From positions 1 to 60,525 of the forward strand of contig JABDEZ010000005.1 in assembly GCA_013286835.1 (NCBI GenBank): a stretch of 60,525 nucleotides of DNA, in the 5' to 3' direction. Shown here in pieces: positions 9,785 through 16,685 of this stretch. A program made the translations under genes and the position numbers. The notes beneath the pieces are model-generated. The model did no database searches, had not been told where the DNA came from, and worked only from the letters and a program-made list of their open reading frames with translations. The DNA is from Bacteroidota bacterium (lineage in GTDB: Bacteria > Bacteroidota > Bacteroidia > Chitinophagales > Chitinophagaceae). Numbering within the stretch: position 1 is the first letter of the stretch; every line of letters starts with the position of its first letter.

Positions 9785-10360
9785 TTAGAACCTATTTTTT
9801 GATTCTTTATATAGTTCTTCTACTTTATAATCGTGCCTTTTCTTATCGTACTTGATCAGGTTATCTTCACGTTTACAACTCTTCAAAAGCGTTACAAATT
9901 TTTCGTTGGTAGGAGAAAATACTCTGTCAAGGTTTGCATCGTTAAGTTCATAAATATCACCACCCAATCGCCTGCTGAAATAGTATTTTATTTCAGTAGT
10001 AGGATTCAACTCTGTAGATGGGGTTCGTCCTTCGTCCATGTTAGTTTCGTCAACAAGGCGAGAATAAATGCACAGGTTTCCTAATTCCAGTACACGATAT
10101 TTATCTCCATCATAAATGCGGTATTCATTACCGTGCTTATCCCTAAATCCCCAGACGTCATTTTCTGTATATTCTGAAGATCCGCTTGTTGTTTTAACCA
10201 ACACCATGTCCGCATTATCTACACGTACATTCTTAAGTGTTGGGTCCATTTTGGGATCTTTGAATTCATCTATATTCTTTGCTACAAAAGGGAAATTTCC
10301 CTGAGCCATTGTGCAGTAAGCCATAGGCACCAGCATCAATAGCAAAACTATCTTTTTCAT
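9785..10360 (-). CDS. Secreted protein of unknown function
   Basis: 191 residues from the internal ATG at 10360 (MKKIVLLLMLVPMAYCTMAQG), which gives a classic signal peptide; the track's 10450 start adds 30 residues ahead of the signal and is unlikely. The mature part is polar and charged, with no internal hydrophobic segment, and is probably periplasmic or exported. No motif that I recognise. A terminator follows closely; upstream is another small secreted protein gene on the same strand. Confidence 0.7.
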   Translation of the reverse strand: MKKIVLLLMLVPMAYCTMAQGNFPFVAKNIDEFKDPKMDPTLKNVRVDNADMVLVKTTSGSSEYTENDVWGFRDKHGNEYRIYDGDKYRVLELGNLCIYSRLVDETNMDEGRTPSTELNPTTEIKYYFSRRLGGDIYELNDANLDRVFSPTNEKFVTLLKSCKREDNLIKYDKKRHDYKVEELYKESKNRF

Positions 10361-10470
10361 TGCATTAAGTTTTTGGTTAAATATTATTGAATGTGTTACT
10401 ACTCCGGGCCCACAGGCACTGGCACTTCGTTTACAAAAAAGTGATAACAATTTTACAGTAACCAGTTATG

Positions 10471-10845
10471 CTAAATCATATAGAAAGGTGGGGCGCGTTC
10501 TGAGATCTGTATTACAGAAGTTTCAGGCGTAATAAAGAGGTAAAAAGAGCATTGGTAATTATCTGCCGGGAATATGTGATCTTGGGTAAAGGTATATTGG
10601 GTAATTACAAATAGGGATCTTTCCCTCGAAGCTTTTATCCTTCTTGCAATCGGTTTGGTTTTTATGCGTTGGCCCGCATGTACATAGTTTTCATTCAACT
10701 GGTTTAAAACATGGCTATTATAATCATGTTGTACACCTGCCTTATAGGTGGCATAAAGAACTTTAGCATCCGTCCCAACACTTCCGAGGGAAAGAAAGAG
10801 TAACAAAACTCCCAGTTGCAAAAAGATGTTTGTCGATTGTTTCAT
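10471..10845 (-). CDS. Small secreted protein with Arg-x-Pro-Pro tail
   Basis: 124 residues with an N-terminal signal sequence ('IFLQLGVLLLFLSLGSVGTDA') and a basic central part, ending 'ISERAPPFYMI'. Size, signal and C-terminal pattern resemble the 9259-9630 gene upstream of tolC ('LLRGPPACLA'), although the middles share little identity by eye. Function unknown. The gene stands 110 bp upstream of the next secreted protein gene and may be cotranscribed with it. Confidence 0.6.
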   Translation of the reverse strand: MKQSTNIFLQLGVLLLFLSLGSVGTDAKVLYATYKAGVQHDYNSHVLNQLNENYVHAGQRIKTKPIARRIKASRERSLFVITQYTFTQDHIFPADNYQCSFYLFITPETSVIQISERAPPFYMI

Positions 10846-10897
10846 AAAACAAACATGTTCTCCTCAAATTGCACCAAAATCTTGCCACCAACAAATA

Positions 10898-10939
10898 TAA
10901 GAGGGCACGTATGTTTATCATAACATACATGCCCTCTTA
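10898..10939 (-). terminator. Terminator after the 10970-11275 gene
   Basis: A long stem, TAAGAGGGCA ... TGCCCTCTTA continuing into GTATGTT / AACATAC with one mismatch, and a 6-nt loop. It lies 30 bp past the stop of the minus-strand gene. Confidence 0.8.
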
Positions 10940-10969
10940 GCAAAGTAACATTCAATTAAATAAATTAGT

Positions 10970-11275
10970 CTACAGCCCCTCTATCCACCACCTGCTTTCC
11001 TTTATCAGGCTGCGCCATTTCTTTTCTATAGTAGGTACGTTATGCGTAAGTTGGGCTTGTCTGCCCGGGTGCATAGGTGCAGCTTCTGCTTCTTCATCTA
11101 TAATAATGAGCTCATAAATGCCATTTGCAGGGTCGTACTTGCCCACTTTAAATTTATCCAGGTTACCTTTATCCAGTGCCAGTTCATCTTCAGGTTCGCC
11201 AAGGGTGGGGTATCTGTATATCAGGTCACCCGGCTTCAGCCTGTTTACCTGATTTTCTCTTTCTATTTTTATCAT
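10970..11275 (-). CDS. Conserved hypothetical protein
   Basis: 101 residues, soluble and acidic, with no signal peptide. It begins 'MIKIERENQVNRLKPGDLIYRYP' and has an acidic stretch 'IIDEEAEAAPMHPG' in the middle and a Trp-rich end 'ESRWWIEGL'. The 'LKPGDLIYRYP' part resembles small beta-barrel folds but I cannot name a family. A good promoter (-7 TATATTTG at 11294-11301) gives a leader of about 12 nt, and a strong terminator follows, so it is likely a single-gene transcript. Confidence 0.7.
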   Translation of the reverse strand: MIKIERENQVNRLKPGDLIYRYPTLGEPEDELALDKGNLDKFKVGKYDPANGIYELIIIDEEAEAAPMHPGRQAQLTHNVPTIEKKWRSLIKESRWWIEGL

Positions 11276-11293
11276 AACCTTTAATTATAGACA

Positions 11294-11301
11294 CAAATAT
11301 A
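11294..11301 (-). promoter_or_regulatory. Bacteroidota -7 promoter element TATATTTG
   Basis: Matches the primary sigma consensus TAnnTTTG on the minus strand, 19 bp ahead of the start codon at 11275. It overlaps one arm of the perfect palindrome at 11299-11330. Confidence 0.55.
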
Positions 11302-11330
11302 GCATGGTATAATGGTTTATACCATGCTAT
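11299..11330 (-). terminator. Perfect 14-bp inverted repeat between two small genes
   Basis: ATAGCATGGTATAA / TTATACCATGCTAT with a 4-nt loop. It lies 25 bp after the stop of the 11356 gene and just ahead of (overlapping) the promoter of the 10970 gene. It could be a terminator of the first or an operator for the second; the following T-run is weak. Confidence 0.55.
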
Positions 11331-11355
11331 AAAGCTCCGTTAGAGACTTTCTGCT

Positions 11356-11616
11356 CTACTCCCCTACAATAAATCCTTCTGTAAATATATATACCTCCTT
11401 GCCTTCTTGCTCTTCTTCATGTAAGTGTGCATCTATCTTCAGTTGTTCAAAAGCATTTTCTATTTCAAACTTCGAGAATGATGGATACTTTTCCTGTAGT
11501 TCCCTTACCATTTCTTCTTTTGTAGCTGTAACCGGTGTGGCAGGGTTTTCCACCACAATTTGTTTGGTGATCACAATAGCCCTTATCTTATCGGTCAATG
11601 AACCTTGGTTTTCCAT
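11356..11616 (-). CDS. Conserved hypothetical protein
   Basis: 86 residues, soluble and acidic. A helical segment 'TKEEMVRELQEKYPSFSKFEIENAFEQL' suggests a small helix-turn-helix-like or winged fold, followed by 'EGKEVYIFTEGFIVGE' as a beta hairpin. No signal peptide or catalytic motif is visible and I cannot assign a family. It lies between the desaturase terminator and a palindrome, probably as its own transcript. Confidence 0.65.
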   Translation of the reverse strand: MENQGSLTDKIRAIVITKQIVVENPATPVTATKEEMVRELQEKYPSFSKFEIENAFEQLKIDAHLHEEEQEGKEVYIFTEGFIVGE

Positions 11617-11680
11617 AAAATGATTTTTAAGTGTTTGTAACGCTATTCATATAAAACCCACGCCATCGCAGGTATAATAC

Positions 11681-11721
11681 AAAAACAAAGAGGCCGGATT
11701 ACATCCGGCCTCTTTGTTTTT
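11681..11721. terminator. Bidirectional terminator downstream of the desaturase
   Basis: A 19-bp uninterrupted stem, AAACAAAGAGGCCGGAT / ATCCGGCCTCTTTGTTT with a TAC loop and A/T-rich ends on both sides. It lies 15 bp beyond the desaturase stop codon. Confidence 0.9.
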
Positions 11722-11735
11722 GTCAGTTGACTTTT

Positions 11736-12809
11736 TTAATAATTACGCTGTCCCATTTTCTTCAGGTGCGATACATGTGATCCTATAGCCGCATACATCT
11801 TCTGATGCTCTATATAGGGTACGCCTAGTTCAGCACAAGCCTTCTTGATGATCTGGCTGATAACCGGGTAGTGAATGTGCGACACTTTAGGGAATAAGTG
11901 ATGTTCTATCTGGAAGTTAAGGCCGCCTACGCACCAGGTTATAAATTTATTCTTAGTAGCAAAGTTCGCCGTGGTCTTCAATTGGTGTACTGCCCACTCG
12001 TCTTCTATTTTATTTGTAGCTACTACAACTTGAGGGAAACTGGTCTCTTCAACCGTATGTGCCAGTTGGAAAACGATACTTAAAACAAAACCACCAACGC
12101 TGCCATATACCAGGTAACCTATAAGCCATGGGCCGAAACCGCAGAAATATATAGGTAAAGCCATATACAATACAACGTACAATACCTTAAAACCCCAGAA
12201 TGTAAAGTGGTCTTTCAGTTTCAATTTTTTCAATGGCACACTGCCCACATGTTTGCTGAAGTATTTTTTATAGTCGGTATAGAATACCCAGAATATATAC
12301 AGCAAAGAATATAGGAACCAGAAGTACAGGTGCTGGTATTTATGGGCCTTATAGTGCTTTTGGGTATCGCACATACGCAGGAATGGTTTTGCATCAATGT
12401 CATCATCTACACCATCTATGTTGGTAAAAGAATGGTGTACCATGTTGTGCTTCACATTCCACATAAAGCTGCTGGCCCCCAGGCAATCTAGGCTAAAAGC
12501 AGCCATATTGTTTATGGTCTGGTTTTTACTAAAGCTCCCATGCGCCCCATCGTGCATAATGTTGAAACCTATACCTGCGGTCAGTAGTCCGAGCAACGCA
12601 CATTCAGGTATTGCTATCCATACTATGGGTGTAAAAAATATAAGGTGTATGTAAACAAATATGTAAGAAGATAAAAGGATCGCAGCTTTCCAATACAGTT
12701 TGTGGTTGCCGGTTGCTTCAATATTTGCCGACTGAAAATAATCATTTACCTGTTTTCTCAATTCATTATGTACTGATAATGTTGAAGTTCCAAACTTTGG
12801 AGTAGCCAT
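11736..12809 (-). CDS. Membrane fatty acid desaturase (front-end type)
   Basis: 357 residues. It carries the three histidine boxes of the membrane di-iron desaturases: HDGAH (86-90), HNMVHH (121-126) and QIEHH (about 303). The Gln in the third box is the signature of front-end (delta-5/6-like) and related acyl desaturases. Hydrophobic segments at about 42-85 and 180-240 fit the usual four-helix topology. There is no fused cytochrome b5 domain, so electrons must come from a separate ferredoxin or b5. It would introduce a double bond in membrane acyl chains. A short hairpin lies in its leader (12853-12877) and a very strong terminator follows. Substrate and position are not deducible. Confidence 0.92.
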   Translation of the reverse strand: MATPKFGTSTLSVHNELRKQVNDYFQSANIEATGNHKLYWKAAILLSSYIFVYIHLIFFTPIVWIAIPECALLGLLTAGIGFNIMHDGAHGSFSKNQTINNMAAFSLDCLGASSFMWNVKHNMVHHSFTNIDGVDDDIDAKPFLRMCDTQKHYKAHKYQHLYFWFLYSLLYIFWVFYTDYKKYFSKHVGSVPLKKLKLKDHFTFWGFKVLYVVLYMALPIYFCGFGPWLIGYLVYGSVGGFVLSIVFQLAHTVEETSFPQVVVATNKIEDEWAVHQLKTTANFATKNKFITWCVGGLNFQIEHHLFPKVSHIHYPVISQIIKKACAELGVPYIEHQKMYAAIGSHVSHLKKMGQRNY

Positions 12810-12852
12810 AATTATTCAAAAATTTTAAAAACAGATTATACTGCCTTGGTAT

Positions 12853-12877
12853 AGCACAATATAAGCATAATTGTGCT
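12853..12877 (-). promoter_or_regulatory. Hairpin in the desaturase 5' region
   Basis: AGCACAAT / ATTGTGCT, an 8-bp stem with a 9-nt loop, lies 44 bp upstream of the desaturase start codon. It could be a leader structure or an operator; nothing here proves a role. Confidence 0.35.
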
Positions 12878-13016
12878 GAACGTGCCGCAAAGGTCTTACT
12901 TTTTACTTGATACTCAAAACGCCGATTGTAATTTGTTTGACATTTTTTTCTTATTTAATGGTTAAGAAAAATAAAGCAAAAAAATCAACCATTAGTTTTC
13001 GGGGCACACTCAGTAT

Positions 13017-13796
13017 TTATTCTTTGTCTGTATGTTTGGCAGGTACATTAAATAATGCTGATGTGGCTAGTGGCACAGCAAATACAAGTATGGTCAGAAG
13101 ACTGGTCATCCAGTCGGCTTTTTCATCCATAAATATTTTGCTTACAAAGGTCTCAGGGTAAAAATGCTCATAAAGGCTCATAGATAGTTTAAGGCCCAGT
13201 ATCCCCAATACCACAAAAGCTGCTTTTTCAAGGAAGGGATATTTTTCCATCAGTACCACAAAAGCGCTTGCCACAATGCGCATAGCCAGTATTCCTATAA
13301 ACACCCCTACCCAAACCAATATAATATTACTGGTAAAGGCTACTGCTGCAAATACATTATCTATAGAAAATGCCAGGTCCATCACTTCTACCAGCAATAC
13401 CGTAGCCCAGAATGGCCCAAGTACACCTATTATCTTACGGTACAGGGCGCTTTTTTGCTTGTTGGCAGCCTCAGGGGTGTTGGTGCGTTTCTTATGTTTT
13501 ACAAAATAATTAATGAAGAGGTACAGCAGGTAAAAGCCCCCCAATGGCTTCAGCCACCATATCTGTATCATATATGCGGCAAAGAACAGGCACACCCCTC
13601 TGAAGATATAGGCTCCAATTATCCCATAGCTGAGTGCCCTCTTACGTTCCTTGCGGTCAAGGTCCAGCACCATAGTTGCTACTACAGCAGCGTTATCCAC
13701 GCTCAGCAGGCTTTCTATAAGTATCAGGTTGCAGATAATGGCCAGCGAGTTAAGCGGTTTATCTACTATCTGTTGCAGGAGTGTACTGATGTCCAT
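13017..13796 (-). CDS. TerC family integral membrane protein
   Basis: 259 residues with about seven hydrophobic helices. The two family motifs are visible: 'ESLLSVDNAAVVA' in the first helix pair and 'LAFSIDNVFAAVAF' later, each with the Asp-Asn pair thought to line the transport path. TerC proteins are associated with tellurite resistance and with manganese or calcium export; the ion handled here cannot be told. The start codon lies 8 bp after the preceding small gene, so the two are probably cotranscribed and translationally coupled. Confidence 0.9.
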   Translation of the reverse strand: MDISTLLQQIVDKPLNSLAIICNLILIESLLSVDNAAVVATMVLDLDRKERKRALSYGIIGAYIFRGVCLFFAAYMIQIWWLKPLGGFYLLYLFINYFVKHKKRTNTPEAANKQKSALYRKIIGVLGPFWATVLLVEVMDLAFSIDNVFAAVAFTSNIILVWVGVFIGILAMRIVASAFVVLMEKYPFLEKAAFVVLGILGLKLSMSLYEHFYPETFVSKIFMDEKADWMTSLLTILVFAVPLATSALFNVPAKHTDKE

Positions 13797-13804
13797 GGGG
13801 TAGG

Positions 13805-14140
13805 CTATAGTTCTTCAAAATATCGTACCATACACTCTTTTAGTATTTGCTCCTGGCCTTTCAGCCCGGTTTCGGTCACAGGTTTCAGTTCCTGGTAGTG
13901 GGGCCAGCCTTCTTCATCGCGTAGCACAAATTCATAGTATCCTAGTTGGCTCAGCAGTTTGCATACGGCTATATGCATCAGGTCCTGCTTTTGTTCTTTA
14001 GTAAACTTTCTTGTTTCAGGTATTGCCCCCAATTCATTTATACCTATTAAAAAGAACATGCCTTCCATATCGGGTTTCTTACCAAACCGTTCGGTAAGCA
14101 GGTTTGTCACATTCATCCACCGCTCCTCAAAATTGTCCAT
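13805..14140 (-). CDS. Conserved hypothetical protein upstream of terC
   Basis: 111 residues, soluble, mostly helical and acidic ('MDNFEERWMNVTNLLTERFG', 'FTKEQKQDLMHIAVCKLLSQLGYYEF'). No motif for catalysis, binding or export is visible. It lies 8 bp from the terC start and is probably the first gene of a two-gene transcript. It looks like a conserved Bacteroidota orphan family, but I cannot name it. Confidence 0.7.
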   Translation of the reverse strand: MDNFEERWMNVTNLLTERFGKKPDMEGMFFLIGINELGAIPETRKFTKEQKQDLMHIAVCKLLSQLGYYEFVLRDEEGWPHYQELKPVTETGLKGQEQILKECMVRYFEEL

Positions 14141-14285
14141 TATATATCCTGTAGTTTAAATTTTTTCAGGTGTAAAGTTACTCATTCAGAATGCTTTTAT
14201 AGCTAAAGTCTGGGTAATGAAGTAATGAAGTTTTTAAAAAAAGTTAAACTATTAATATAGTTTCTTCTTTTTAGGTTCGAATTTC

Positions 14286-14293
14286 TATTTTTG
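14286..14293 (+). promoter_or_regulatory. -7 promoter element TATTTTTG for the MoxR gene
   Basis: An exact match to TAnnTTTG, 20 bp before the ATG at 14314, implying a leader of about 14 nt. No convincing -33 TTTG is visible. Confidence 0.55.
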
Positions 14294-14313
14294 ACCCATA
14301 TTGTTTTGTACCT

Positions 14314-15318
14314 ATGGAAATGTCATCATCGGCTGAGATCCGCGAATTAAACGAACGTATTCACCAGCAGAGCGCTTTTATAGATCTGCTTAAGATGGAG
14401 CTAAACAAAGCGGTTGTTGGTCAGCAACACATGGTAGAGCGCCTGCTTATAGGTTTACTGGCCAATGGCCACGTATTGCTCGAGGGTGTACCCGGCCTGG
14501 CAAAAACACTGGCCATAAAGTCATTGGCAAATGCTATACACGGCAAGTTTGCCCGCATACAGTTTACCCCCGACCTTTTGCCTGCCGACGTACTGGGTAC
14601 TATGGTGTACAACCCACAGGCGCACGAGTTCAACGTGCGTAAGGGCCCCATATTTGCCAACTTCATTCTTGCAGATGAAATAAACCGCGCCCCTGCCAAG
14701 GTGCAAAGTGCATTGCTCGAAGCCATGCAGGAACGCCAGGTAACTATTGGCGATACCACTTACAAGCTCGAAGAACCATTCCTGGTGCTGGCCACTCAAA
14801 ACCCTATAGAACAAGAGGGTACCTATGAGCTGCCAGAGGCGCAGGTGGATAGGTTCATGCTCAAGATCATCATTACCTACCCAAAGAAAGAGGAAGAGCG
14901 CGATATCATTCGCTTCAATCTCAATCCAAAAGGTATGAGCAAAATAAACGCTGTAGTTACCCCGCAGGATATATTGAAAGCCCGCGAACTGGTGCGCGAG
15001 GTGTACATGGATGAGAAAATAGAACAGTACATACTGGATATTGTTTTCGCTACCCGCTTCCCAGCAGATTACAAGCTGCAGAAGCTGAAACCACTCATCA
15101 GCTACGGGGCATCTCCACGTGCCAGCATCAGCCTGGCGCTGGCTGCTAAAGCATATGCATTCATCAAACGCCGCGGTTACGTAATACCTGAAGATGTGCG
15201 TGCTATTTGCCACGATGTAATGCGCCACCGTATTGGCCTCACTTACGAAGCCGAAGCCGAAAATGTAACCAGCGAGCAAATACTTAACGAAATACTGAAC
15301 GTGGTAGAAGTACCTTGA
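14314..15318 (+). CDS. MoxR family AAA+ ATPase
   Basis: 334 residues. Walker A is 'GVPGLAKT' (58-65), Walker B ends in 'ILADEINRAP' with Asp-Glu at 121-122, sensor 1 is 'LATQNPIEQEGTYELPEAQ' and sensor 2 is 'GASPRASISLA'. This is the AAA_3/MoxR subgroup, chaperone-like ATPases that usually work with von Willebrand A proteins in complex assembly or stress tolerance. Normally moxR is followed by a DUF58 gene and bat genes; here it stands alone between a promoter and a strong terminator, while a vWA/TPR pair lies 37 kb away at 51.5-53.3 kb. Confidence 0.95.
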   Translation: MEMSSSAEIRELNERIHQQSAFIDLLKMELNKAVVGQQHMVERLLIGLLANGHVLLEGVPGLAKTLAIKSLANAIHGKFARIQFTPDLLPADVLGTMVYNPQAHEFNVRKGPIFANFILADEINRAPAKVQSALLEAMQERQVTIGDTTYKLEEPFLVLATQNPIEQEGTYELPEAQVDRFMLKIIITYPKKEEERDIIRFNLNPKGMSKINAVVTPQDILKARELVREVYMDEKIEQYILDIVFATRFPADYKLQKLKPLISYGASPRASISLALAAKAYAFIKRRGYVIPEDVRAICHDVMRHRIGLTYEAEAENVTSEQILNEILNVVEVP

Positions 15319-15340
15319 TCTGTATCATTTGAAATATCAC

Positions 15341-15369
15341 AGCCCGGACTGCCTGTCCGGGCTTTTTTT
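15341..15369 (+). terminator. Terminator after the MoxR gene
   Basis: AGCCCGGAC / GTCCGGGCT (9 bp, loop TGCCT) followed by TTTTTTA, 22 bp past the stop codon. Confidence 0.92.
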
Positions 15370-15388
15370 ATCTATACCCTAGTCGATA

Positions 15389-15417
15389 TGTAAAGATTTG
15401 CATCAAAATCTTTGTAT
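15389..15417 (+). promoter_or_regulatory. Inverted TGTAAAGATTT box upstream of the Fic gene
   Basis: ATGTAAAGATTT and AAAATCTTTGTAT form an imperfect inverted repeat about 35 bp before the Fic start codon. The same TGTAAAGATTT word occurs twice just downstream of the gene, which suggests a protein-binding site. Confidence 0.5.
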
Positions 15418-15450
15418 GTTTACCGTATCTTTAAAAAATCCTTACACATC

Positions 15451-16536
15451 ATGTGGATAAATGCTGGCCAACCATATAATGATCTACCAGATTTGCCGCC
15501 CATAACAGAACTGGAAACATCTGCTGTTTTAAAAAAAGCTATTGGGGCTAATAAATTTTTAGCGGAACTAAAGGGTTCTTGTCTTAGGTTACCTAATCCA
15601 GATTTATTACTTAATACTATTATTTTACAGGAAAGTAAAGATAGTTCGGCGATTGAAAATATTGTAACTACACAGGATGCTTTATACCAGGCAATAATCA
15701 ATCCCTTCGATAGTATCCCTTCAGAGGTCAAAGAGGTACTAAGGTATAGGGAGGCCATGTATGCGGGTATTGAAGATATGAATGAAACAGGATTGATAAA
15801 ATCAAGTGTTGCTATTAATATCATGTGCAGGCTTAGAGGTATATCAGTTGGCTTCAGAAGCAATCCAGGGACACAATTAGTAAACCCACGATCTAAAAAA
15901 ATAATATATAGCCCTCCTGACCCCAGGCTGATACCTGATAAGATGGCTGCATGGGAAAGGTTTGTTAACGGATATGAAGAATATGATCCTTTGGTTAAAA
16001 TGGCATTAATGCATTACCAATTTGAAGCAATCCATCCATTCAGTGATGGTAATGGTCGTACAGGAAGGATTTTAAATGTATTATATCTAATGCAACAAAA
16101 CCTGATTACCCAGCCTGTTTTATATCATAGTTCCTATATTATACAACACAAATCGGAATACTATCGTTGCTTAAGAGAGGTTACAGAAAAAGGGGCTTGG
16201 GAGCCTTGGGTAATATTTATACTTGAATCAATAATAGAAACATCCCAGGTAACGCTTAAGTTTATAGATAAAATGCTTGCGCTAAAGGAAGAAACATTAT
16301 CTATTATCAAAACATTGTCACAGAAGCTACCGGCCTATGAACTTACTAACGTATTGTTCAGTTTCCCATATGTAAAAATCAAAACCTTGTTGGATAATAA
16401 TTTTGGTACAAGGCCAACGGTAACTGGTTATTTAGATGCTTTGGTGCAAAAGGGTGTGCTCAAAGTGTCGAAAATAGGAAGAGAAAATTATTATATCAAC
16501 TTTCGTTTAATGAATTTGCTAACCCAGCCAAAATAG
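15451..16536 (+). CDS. Fic family protein (AMP transferase) with winged-helix C-terminus
   Basis: 361 residues from the ATG at 15451; the track's 15412 start lies within the upstream box region and adds an unlikely leader peptide. The Fic core motif is complete: HPFSDGNGRTGR at 195-206, with catalytic His195 and the anion hole, so the enzyme should transfer AMP (or a related group) from a nucleotide to a hydroxyl on a protein. An inhibitory helix of the class II type, SSAIEN (65-70, pattern S/T-xxx-E-G/N), precedes the Fic fold, so activity is probably held off by Glu69. The last ~80 residues ('FSFPYVKIKTLLDNNFGTRPTVTGYLDALVQKG' region) look like a winged helix DNA-binding domain. Repeated boxes on both sides hint at autoregulation. 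Confidence 0.93.
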   Translation: MWINAGQPYNDLPDLPPITELETSAVLKKAIGANKFLAELKGSCLRLPNPDLLLNTIILQESKDSSAIENIVTTQDALYQAIINPFDSIPSEVKEVLRYREAMYAGIEDMNETGLIKSSVAINIMCRLRGISVGFRSNPGTQLVNPRSKKIIYSPPDPRLIPDKMAAWERFVNGYEEYDPLVKMALMHYQFEAIHPFSDGNGRTGRILNVLYLMQQNLITQPVLYHSSYIIQHKSEYYRCLREVTEKGAWEPWVIFILESIIETSQVTLKFIDKMLALKEETLSIIKTLSQKLPAYELTNVLFSFPYVKIKTLLDNNFGTRPTVTGYLDALVQKGVLKVSKIGRENYYINFRLMNLLTQPK

Positions 16537-16602
16537 GTGTAAAGATTTTTTACACGTTGCTTTAAAGTGTAAAGATTTTCTTTAAAACCTTTACACTTTA
16601 AA
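16536..16602 (+). promoter_or_regulatory. Two TGTAAAGATTTT boxes and a perfect 14-bp inverted repeat after the Fic gene
   Basis: GTGTAAAGATTTTTTACAC lies at 16538-16556. It is followed by TTTAAAGTGTAAAG (16561-16574) and its exact reverse complement CTTTACACTTTAAA (16589-16602) separated by 14 nt. It shares TGTAAAGATTT with the box upstream of fic. There is no U-tract, so operator sites are as likely as a terminator. Confidence 0.55.
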
Positions 16603-16659
16603 ATATAATAATAGTAACACTCATTTCAAGTAAGGTTATCATACCATCAAGGCATTACT

Positions 16660-16668
16660 TATATTTGC
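16660..16668 (+). promoter_or_regulatory. -7 promoter element TATATTTGC for serS
   Basis: An exact TAnnTTTG match ending 17 bp before the ATG at 16686. It overlaps the track's upstream start (16665), which therefore cannot be within the transcript; this decides the serS start in favour of 16686. Confidence 0.6.
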
Positions 16669-16685
16669 CACACCAATTTATATAT

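Noticed and set aside
10571-10595. CTTGGGTAAA match to part of the ECF motif
   Set aside because: It lies inside the coding sequence of the 10471-10845 gene and lacks the second half of the motif.
12957-12999. TAATGGTT / AACCATTA inverted repeat downstream of the TerC gene
   Set aside because: Only 8 A/T-rich pairs around a loop of ~25 nt; not convincing as a terminator.
14521-15279. 252-residue minus-strand ORF inside the MoxR gene
   Set aside because: Antisense shadow; the MoxR frame has complete ATPase motifs.
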